This document shows positions 58,341-64,000 of a stretch of DNA of 64,000 bases, one piece after another. The DNA comes from Burkholderiales bacterium. Its GTDB lineage: Bacteria > Pseudomonadota > Gammaproteobacteria > Burkholderiales > Burkholderiaceae_C. The first letter of the stretch is position 1; each line of letters starts with the position of its first letter. Made by a program: the position numbers and the translations under genes. The notes beneath the pieces are model-generated. The model searched no databases and was not told the origin of the DNA. It saw only the letters and a list, made by a program, of their open reading frames with translations. Location of the stretch: NCBI GenBank assembly GCA_016703325.1, contig JADJCH010000001.1:186001-250000 (forward strand). Direction: 5' to 3'.

Positions 58341-60475
58341 GGGGATGGTGGAGGAGGCGGGGTGGGGCCGTGGTCCGGGCCGGGATCGGCGCCCGCAGGG
58401 GCACCGGAACTGCTGCGGGATTCTGCCGCCGGCAGGGTAAACCGGAAGGTGCAGCCCCGTACCCCGGGGTTGCCGTGAAAGTCCAGTGCGCCGCCGTGCT
58501 GCTCCACCACGGTGCGGCACATCGCCAGGCCGATGCCCATGCCCTCGGGTTTGGTGGTGAAGAAGGGTGTGAACAGCCGCTCGCCCACATGTTGCGCGAT
58601 GCCGGTGCCGTGGTCGGTGACGCAGCACTCCACCCAGCGGGCATCCACCGGTCGCACACGGACCGTGAGCAGCCGGTCGGCCGGGGCGATCGAGTCATCT
58701 TCCATCGCCTGGATGCCGTTGCGTGCGAGGTTCAGCAGCACCTGTTCCACCATGGTGCGGTCACAGCTGACCCGGGGCATGGGTTTGGGCAGATCCAGCT
58801 CCACCCGGATGTGGCTGCGCCGTGCCGCCAGGCGGATCAGGGGCAGCACCGCCTCGATCAGCTCGTCGGCGCGCATCGACTCGCGCAGCCGCTCGCGGCG
58901 CCGCACGAACTGGTGCACGCTGCGGATCACACGGCCGGCCCGGTCGGCCTGTTCGGCGATGCGGGTGGTGGCCTGGCGCACCATCAGCTGGGTGTCCAGA
59001 TCGGCGGGTGCTTGATCCTCACCGGCCGGCAGCAGGTTGAGCGAGCCGCTGGCGTAGCTGGCGATGGCCGCCAGCGGCTGGTTGAGCTCATGGCTGAGCA
59101 GCGTGGCCATCTCCCCCATCGTTGCCAGGCGGGCTGCGGCCTGCAGCTTTTCCTGCTGCTGGCGCGACAGTTCCTCGATGCGGCGCTGCGGCCCCATGTC
59201 CAGCACCGAACTCATCCAACCGGCGTGGCGACCGCGGCCATCGACCAGCGGCGCTTCGAAGATCAGCACCGGAAAGCGCTCCCCGTTGCGGCGCATGAAC
59301 ACGGTTTCATGGCCTTCCCGGGGGGGGGCTGAGGCGCCCGAGAGCCGGCCGGCCTGGCGCTGGGTGTAGGTCTCGGCCATCTCCGGCGGCCAGTAGAGGG
59401 GCTGTTCGGCGGCCAGCAGCTCTTCGGCGGTGAACCCGACCATGTTGCAGAACGCGGCGTTGACATAGGTGATGCGACCCTGCAGATCCCTGGCACGCAG
59501 CCCGGTGACGAGGGAGTCCTCCATGGCCTTGCGCAGTGCGAAGGCCGCTGCCAGGCCCTGCTCGGCCGCCGAACGGCGCTTCATGTCGTAGCCCAGCAGC
59601 AGCAGCACCGCCGACAGCGCCACGCCCAGGCCGATCACCAGCGCCGTGGTGAGGTTGGCGATCCAGCTGGGAGCCTCCGTGGTGCTGTCCAGCCGCAGCG
59701 GCAGGGTGAAACCGGCCAGGTCCACCAGCCGTTCGGAGGTGTAGACCCCAGCTCCGCGGCGTGCGCCGGCCCGGGCCAGGCGGGTGCCGTCGGCTTCGAT
59801 CAACAGCACTTCGTGGCGGCGCAGCAGGTCTGCCGGCAACGCCTGTTCCAGCAGGTCGCGCAGGGCGACGGTGGCGACCACCAGTTCCGTGTCCCGGCCT
59901 TCGGTCTGGTTGGGCAGGCACAGGTCCACCACCTCCATGCCCAGCCCGCCGCGGGTGGGCACAAAGTAGGTGCGCGAGAACGCTGGTGAGGCGTAACGCA
60001 GTGCGGTGGCGCAGGCGGTTTCCGCGTCCAGCAACATGGCTTCCCGCGGGATGGCACCGAACTGCGCCGGGTGGTGGGCGGAGACCACGGTGCGTCGCAG
60101 CGCAAACCTCTCGTCGCGCAACTCCAGGCGCAGCAGCTCCCGGCGCTGCTGCAGCTGGGCTGCCGCAGATTCGGTCCAGCGTGATCCCTGTGCATCCACC
60201 CACAGCAGCTGCTGCAGGGCCTGGATGTCGTCGGCCAGGCGCTGGCGGATGTCGGCGGCAGCGCTCGCCGCCGTCTGATCCACGGCTTCCTGGACGCGGG
60301 CGTTCTCCAGTCGCCAGGTCAGCCAAAGCAGGGCCGCCTGTGCACTGATGAGCAGCGCAATCAGCGCCGACCACAGCACCACCCGGCGCAGGCGGCTGGG
60401 CGGTGCGGGCGGCTGCAGCCCTCCCCAGCGGTTTCCCGGGGGATCGGTGCTGACATCGTTGGGGGCGCCGGGCAT
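58337..60475 (-). CDS. PAS-domain sensor histidine kinase (DctS-like)
   Basis: Membrane kinase of 712 aa. A helix at about residues 31-52 (VVLWSALIALLISAQAALLW) and another at 272-293 flank a periplasmic sensor of about 215 residues, as in DctB/DctS-type C4-dicarboxylate sensors. A PAS domain follows (LRKAMEDSLVTGLRARDLQGRITYVN; about 300-430), then the H-box MATLLSHELNQPLAA (His about 462), N-box NLARNGIQAM and G-boxes DHGTGIAQH and MGIGLAMCRTVVEQHGG. Start ATG 60475 is uncertain; GTG 60481 is an alternative. It is divergent from maeB, which fits C4-acid sensing, but the ligand is inferred. Confidence 0.88.
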   Translation of the reverse strand: MPGAPNDVSTDPPGNRWGGLQPPAPPSRLRRVVLWSALIALLISAQAALLWLTWRLENARVQEAVDQTAASAAADIRQRLADDIQALQQLLWVDAQGSRWTESAAAQLQQRRELLRLELRDERFALRRTVVSAHHPAQFGAIPREAMLLDAETACATALRYASPAFSRTYFVPTRGGLGMEVVDLCLPNQTEGRDTELVVATVALRDLLEQALPADLLRRHEVLLIEADGTRLARAGARRGAGVYTSERLVDLAGFTLPLRLDSTTEAPSWIANLTTALVIGLGVALSAVLLLLGYDMKRRSAAEQGLAAAFALRKAMEDSLVTGLRARDLQGRITYVNAAFCNMVGFTAEELLAAEQPLYWPPEMAETYTQRQAGRLSGASAPPREGHETVFMRRNGERFPVLIFEAPLVDGRGRHAGWMSSVLDMGPQRRIEELSRQQQEKLQAAARLATMGEMATLLSHELNQPLAAIASYASGSLNLLPAGEDQAPADLDTQLMVRQATTRIAEQADRAGRVIRSVHQFVRRRERLRESMRADELIEAVLPLIRLAARRSHIRVELDLPKPMPRVSCDRTMVEQVLLNLARNGIQAMEDDSIAPADRLLTVRVRPVDARWVECCVTDHGTGIAQHVGERLFTPFFTTKPEGMGIGLAMCRTVVEQHGGALDFHGNPGVRGCTFRFTLPAAESRSSSGAPAGADPGPDHGPTPPPPPSP

Positions 60476-60631
60476 CGACACGAGTATCCGCAGCGCCGCC
60501 GTGGAGATGACTACGCAGTTCTGCGCATGTGCCATGGGCTGCCTCGCGCGATGATGGCGGCCCATGCGCGCGCTGCATCGCTGCATGCGGTATGGGGTTG
60601 GACTGGGTGGGCAGGATGCCCGGTCGATTCC

Positions 60632-60637
60632 TAGAAT
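60632..60637 (+). promoter_or_regulatory. probable -10 box of maeB
   Basis: TAGAAT in the context CCTAGAATTGC lies 73 bases before the maeB ATG. It repeats the CTAGAAT form seen before gltI. No convincing -35 is visible. Confidence 0.45.
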
Positions 60638-60710
60638 TGCGGCCCCCCCCAGCGCCCAGCGTTGCCTTCCCAACCCCCTTCGTCGCGTGCAGTCCCGCAC
60701 GCCAGCCGCC

Positions 60711-63011
60711 ATGACCACCGAACAGGAAAAGCGCGCCGAGCTGCGCCGTGCCGCCCTCGAGTACCACGAGTTCCCGACCCCCGGCAAGATTGCCATCGCG
60801 GCCACCAAGCAGTTGGTCAACCAGCGCGATCTGGCGTTGGCCTACTCGCCCGGGGTGGCGGCCGCGTGTGAGGAGATCGTGGCCGACCCGGCCAATGCCT
60901 TTCGCTACACCAGCCGCGGCAACCTCGTGGCGGTGGTCACCAACGGCACCGCCGTGCTGGGCCTGGGCGACATCGGCCCGCTGGCGTCCAAGCCGGTGAT
61001 GGAAGGCAAGGGGGTGCTGTTCAAGAAGTTCGCCGGCATCGACGTCTTCGACCTGGAGATCAACGAGAAGAACCTCGATCGGCTGGTGGACATCATCGCC
61101 GCGCTGGAGCCCACCTTCGGCGGCGTGAACCTGGAGGACATCAAGGCGCCGGACTGCTTCTACGTCGAGCGCAAGCTGCGCGAGCGCATGAAGATCCCCG
61201 TCTTCCACGACGATCAGCACGGCACCGCCATCGTGGTGGGCGCTGCGCTGCTGAATGCACTGAAGGTGGTGGGCAAGAAGATCGATGAGGTCAAACTGGT
61301 GACCTCCGGTGCCGGAGCGGCCGCGCTGGCCTGCCTGCAGCTGCTGGTCAAGCTGGGGGTGCCTCGCCGCAACATCTTCGTCACCGACCTGGCCGGGGTG
61401 GTCTACGAGGGACGGGTGGAGCTGATGGACCCCGACAAGGCCGAGTTTGCACAGAAGACCGAGCAGCGCAGCCTGCGCGAGGCGATCGCCGGAGCGGACG
61501 TCTTCCTGGGCCTGTCGGCCGGAGGGGTGCTGAAGGCGGACATGGTGGCGACGATGGCCGCCCACCCGATCATCTTCGCGCTGGCCAACCCGACGCCGGA
61601 AATCCTGCCGGAGGAGGTCAAGGCGGTGCGCGACGACGCCATCATGGCCACCGGCCGCAGCGACTACCCGAACCAGGTCAACAACGTCCTGTGTTTCCCC
61701 TACATCTTCCGCGGGGCGCTGGACTGCGGGGCCACCACCATCACCGACGAGATGGAGATCGCCGCGGTGCACGCCATCGCCGAGCTGGCGCAGGCCGAGC
61801 AGAACGACGTGGTGGCCGCGGCGTATGCCGGAGTGACACTGAGTTTCGGGCCGGAGTACCTGATCCCGAAGCCGTTTGACCCGCGCCTGATGATCCAGAT
61901 CGCACCGGCGGTGGCGGCGGCGGCGGTGCGCTCCGGCGTGGCCACCCGCCCTGTCACCGACATGGACGCCTACCGCGAGAAGCTGCGCGCCTTCGTCTAC
62001 GCCTCCGGTTCGATGATGAAGTCGATCTATGCGGTGGCGAAGAAGGCCAAGGCGCGCCGCATCGCCTATGCCGAAGGCGAGGACCGTCGCGTGCTGCGCG
62101 CCGTTCAGGTGGTGGTGGACGAGGGTCTGGCGCATCCGGTGCTGCTGGGGCGGCGGCACATCATCGAGCAGCGCATCGACAAGCTCGGACTGCGCATGCA
62201 GGTAGGCCGCGACATCGAGGTCATCAGCATCGAGGACGATCCGCGTTACCGCGAGTTCTGGCCGCTGTACCACCAGAAGATGGAACGCAAGGGCGTGACC
62301 GAGCAGCTTGCCAAGATCGAGATGCGCCGGCGCATGACGCTGGTGGCGTCGATGCTGCTGGAGCATGGCCATGTGGACGGCATGATCTGCGGCACCTGGA
62401 GCTCCACCGCCTACCACCTGCAGTACGTCGATCAGGTGATCGGTCGTCGCCCCGGGCTGAGCACCTATGCCTGCATGAACGGTCTGGTGCTGCCGGGGCG
62501 CCAGGTCTTCCTGGTGGACACCCACGTCAACTACGACCCCAGCGCGGAGCAGCTCTGCGAGATCACCATCCTGGCGGCCGAAGAGATGCTGCGCTTTGGC
62601 ATCCAGCCCAAGGTGGCGCTGCTGTCGCACTCCAACTTCGGCTCCAGCAACCAACCCTCGGCAGTGAAGATGCGCGACGCGCTGGCGCTGCTGAAGGACA
62701 AGGCGCCCTGGCTGATGGTGGATGGAGAGATGCACGGGGATGCCGCGCTGGACCCGGCCTACCGGTCCGAGCTGATGCCGCGTTGCGCACTGCAGGGTGA
62801 GGCCAACCTGCTGGTGTTGCCGAACATCGACGCGGCCAACATCAGCTACAACCTGCTGAAAACCGCGGCCGGTGGCGGCATCGCCATCGGTCCGATCCTG
62901 CTCGGGGCGGCCAAACCGGTGCATGTGCTGACGCCGTCGGCCACCGTGCGGCGGGTGGTGAACATGACGGCACTCACCGTTGCGGATGCCAATGCGCATC
63001 GCTCGCACTGA
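60711..63011 (+). CDS. maeB: NADP-dependent malic enzyme with phosphotransacetylase-like domain
   Basis: Decarboxylates malate to pyruvate with NADP, supplying NADPH and acetyl-CoA precursor during growth on C4 acids. At 766 aa it is the multimodular MaeB form. The malic domain (about 1-430) shows LALAYSPGVAAACEEI, VTNGTAVLGLGDIGPLASKPVMEGKGVLFKKFAGIDVFD (key part GLGDIGPLASKPVMEGK), VFHDDQHGTAIV and the cofactor loop VTSGAGAAALACLQL. The C-terminal 330 residues are a phosphate acetyltransferase-like domain (YAEGEDRRVLRAVQVVVDEG; LLSHSNFGSSNQPSAVKMRDA), thought to be regulatory. ATG 60711 fits the family. Tandem hairpins follow the stop. Confidence 0.95.
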   Translation: MTTEQEKRAELRRAALEYHEFPTPGKIAIAATKQLVNQRDLALAYSPGVAAACEEIVADPANAFRYTSRGNLVAVVTNGTAVLGLGDIGPLASKPVMEGKGVLFKKFAGIDVFDLEINEKNLDRLVDIIAALEPTFGGVNLEDIKAPDCFYVERKLRERMKIPVFHDDQHGTAIVVGAALLNALKVVGKKIDEVKLVTSGAGAAALACLQLLVKLGVPRRNIFVTDLAGVVYEGRVELMDPDKAEFAQKTEQRSLREAIAGADVFLGLSAGGVLKADMVATMAAHPIIFALANPTPEILPEEVKAVRDDAIMATGRSDYPNQVNNVLCFPYIFRGALDCGATTITDEMEIAAVHAIAELAQAEQNDVVAAAYAGVTLSFGPEYLIPKPFDPRLMIQIAPAVAAAAVRSGVATRPVTDMDAYREKLRAFVYASGSMMKSIYAVAKKAKARRIAYAEGEDRRVLRAVQVVVDEGLAHPVLLGRRHIIEQRIDKLGLRMQVGRDIEVISIEDDPRYREFWPLYHQKMERKGVTEQLAKIEMRRRMTLVASMLLEHGHVDGMICGTWSSTAYHLQYVDQVIGRRPGLSTYACMNGLVLPGRQVFLVDTHVNYDPSAEQLCEITILAAEEMLRFGIQPKVALLSHSNFGSSNQPSAVKMRDALALLKDKAPWLMVDGEMHGDAALDPAYRSELMPRCALQGEANLLVLPNIDAANISYNLLKTAAGGGIAIGPILLGAAKPVHVLTPSATVRRVVNMTALTVADANAHRSH

Positions 63012-63062
63012 TACCCAAGCGACCCAGGTGCGGTTTCACATGTGAGTGCCTACTCATGATCG

Positions 63063-63134
63063 GGCTTCTTGCTGCACTGCAAGAAGCCTGATGGCCAGCT
63101 GAAACGCCGCTTCAATTTCAGTTGAAGCGGCGTT
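63063..63134 (+). terminator. tandem hairpins downstream of maeB
   Basis: The first is a perfect 10-bp stem GGCTTCTTGC / GCAAGAAGCC (63063-63088, 6-base loop). The second is a perfect 13-bp stem AACGCCGCTTCAA / TTGAAGCGGCGTT (63103-63134, 6-base loop). Neither has a strong T-run, but together they probably end or protect the maeB message. The 292-base spacer that holds them has no gene that I can see. Confidence 0.7.
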
Positions 63135-63303
63135 CTCATTGGTAGTGTTCGCTTACTTCTTTGGATCTGAGGCCTTGCTGTTGTGCCTGAAATTTCAGCG
63201 ATCACTTGAGCTTGAGGGCCCATTTCTGTACCATCTCGCCTTCAGGATTCAGGAGAAACCCGGAGTTGCCCGAGGTTGTAACCTGCGCAGGCGGTGAAGG
63301 GAC

Positions 63304-63747
63304 ATGACAAGTTCGCGTCCAATGGAACGGTGGCTGAGGTCGTTGGCCCAGATGTGGATGTGGCATCGGTGGGGTGTTGTCGCTGCATGGATCTGGCTGG
63401 GTTGCAGCTTTTCGTTCCCGGCCGTTGCCAGGGAGCGATCGCCCACCGAGTCGGTCGATGCGGTCGCCCTGGCAGACCTGCCGGTCGAAGCCCGCGACAC
63501 CCATCGACTGATCCTGCAAGGGGGACCTTTTCCCTACCCGAGGAAGGACGGCTCGGTGTTCGGGAACAGGGAGCGGCTGCTGCCGCGGCACCCCAGAGGT
63601 TACTACTTGGAATATACCGTCCCGACACCAGGTTCCGGAGGCCGGGGTGCTCGACGCATCGTCTGCGGTGGGAACTTGCCGAAGGCCCCTGAAGTCTGTT
63701 ACTACACCCGGGATCACTACGCGAGCTTCCGCCGCATCGCGTCATGA
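63304..63747 (+). CDS. secreted guanyl-specific ribonuclease (RNase Sa/barnase family)
   Basis: Exported microbial N1/T1-type ribonuclease, cutting RNA after G. The 147 aa precursor has an N-terminal hydrophobic export segment (WGVVAAWIWLGCSFSFPAVA, residues 23-42). The mature domain is very close to RNase Sa: LPVEARDTHRLILQGGPFPYPRKDG, catalytic Glu103 in GYYLEYTVPTPG, Arg117-118 in GARRIVCGG, and His138 in YTRDHYASF. Two cysteines (121 and 132) may form a disulfide. The barstar-like gene follows by 59 bases on the same strand, as expected for a toxin-inhibitor pair. Start ATG 63304 has only a weak GAAGG upstream. Confidence 0.9.
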   Translation: MTSSRPMERWLRSLAQMWMWHRWGVVAAWIWLGCSFSFPAVARERSPTESVDAVALADLPVEARDTHRLILQGGPFPYPRKDGSVFGNRERLLPRHPRGYYLEYTVPTPGSGGRGARRIVCGGNLPKAPEVCYYTRDHYASFRRIAS

Positions 63748-63806
63748 GCCTGGAGTCTCGAGTTCTGAATTCGAACAGGATTGAAAGCGACCCCCTAGGG
63801 ATCACC

Positions 63807-64000
63807 ATGTTATTGCATACCGTGAAACCGAACATCGTGCAGTCGATCCGCGCGTTCCGCGTGGACGAGCTGATGTCGGCAGCCCAGGAGATGGGCCACC
63901 ACTTCCTGTATGCCAATCTTTCCAAGGCACAGACCAAACAGGATGTGCTGGAGGGGATTGCGCAGGCCTTCCTGTTCCCGAGCCACTTCGGCAAGAACAT
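63807..64000 (+). CDS. barstar-family ribonuclease inhibitor, 5' part
   Basis: Cytosolic inhibitor that would bind the active site of the ribonuclease encoded just upstream. The frame from ATG 63807 is open to the window edge (64 codons): IRAFRVDELMSAAQEMGHHFLYANL, SKAQTKQDVLEGIAQAFLFP and SHFGKN. The block FPSHFGKN is the start of the barstar signature (F-P-x-H-F-G-x-N-W-D-A-L), so the next residues should be WDAL or similar. The rest lies outside the window. The cell that secretes the RNase would be protected by it. Confidence 0.85.
   Translation, partial: MLLHTVKPNIVQSIRAFRVDELMSAAQEMGHHFLYANLSKAQTKQDVLEGIAQAFLFPSHFGKN

Noticed and set aside
59307..63008. Minus-strand open frame of about 1230 codons across maeB and the kinase
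   Set aside because: It is antisense to maeB and out of frame with the kinase. The translation is compositionally biased and lacks domains.

Overview
The window is chromosomal DNA of a high-GC betaproteobacterium, most likely a member of the Burkholderiales close to the Leptothrix/Rubrivivax/Ideonella group. This is inferred from the strong G/C bias at third codon positions, the gene content (GshA of the TIGR02049 type, TorF-GlnK-AmtB, a KdsD-KdsC-LptC block, GTP-type PEP carboxykinase, a MaeB-type malic enzyme) and the frequent 4-base gene overlaps. Species cannot be named from the sequence alone. Almost every base is coding. I see no rRNA, tRNA, insertion sequence, prophage or CRISPR array.

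Region by region. 1-884: the 3' end of uup. 921-10780: an aa3-type cytochrome oxidase locus with subunits III, II and I, heme O and heme A synthases, a di-heme cytochrome c and three separate SCO-type copper chaperones, ending in a divergent heme-copper-oxidase-like membrane protein that seems to lack the CuB histidine pair. 10853-13114: a BioC-like methyltransferase, a ComF-type phosphoribosyltransferase and TrmL. 13131-13723: a HicAB toxin-antitoxin pair. 13760-16623: an uncharacterised lipoprotein with its own ABC permease and ATPase. 16934-21565: gpsA, secB, an alpha/beta hydrolase, a histidine phosphatase and gshA. 21773-24436: torF-like porin, glnK and amtB behind a sigma-54 promoter with two NtrC-like sites. 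24751-29236: comM, rsmE and pckG, the last with a terminator-like leader hairpin. 29914-30408: a glycine-rich RRM RNA-binding protein.

30537-35864: an SDR, lptC, kdsC and kdsD on the minus strand (Kdo and LPS transport), divergent from a KefB/C-like exchanger. 36094-38073: a beta-propeller lipoprotein and an HNH endonuclease. 38237-45902: a TetR regulator with a clear operator, then a fatty-acid beta-oxidation operon (acyl-CoA dehydrogenase, DUF2147 protein, FadN-type bifunctional enzyme, thiolase) and an isomerase-like crotonase. 45947-49216: an SGNH hydrolase, an acyl-CoA thioesterase and an Atm1-type ABC exporter. 49299-53609: a LysR regulator and gltIJKL. 53730-54327: a small-protein/nucleotidyltransferase pair that looks like a toxin-antitoxin module. 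54346-57637: pyrC, pncC, pgpA and thiL. 57693-63011: a two-component system divergent from maeB. 63304-64000: a secreted RNase Sa/barnase-like ribonuclease followed by a barstar-type inhibitor cut by the window edge.

The core reads as aerobic heterotrophic metabolism: terminal oxidase, fatty-acid oxidation, glutamate/aspartate uptake, and C4-acid metabolism through pckG and maeB with a likely dicarboxylate-sensing kinase. Envelope and glutathione functions accompany it. The accessory items are the HicAB, nucleotidyltransferase and RNase/barstar modules and the lipoprotein-ABC unit.
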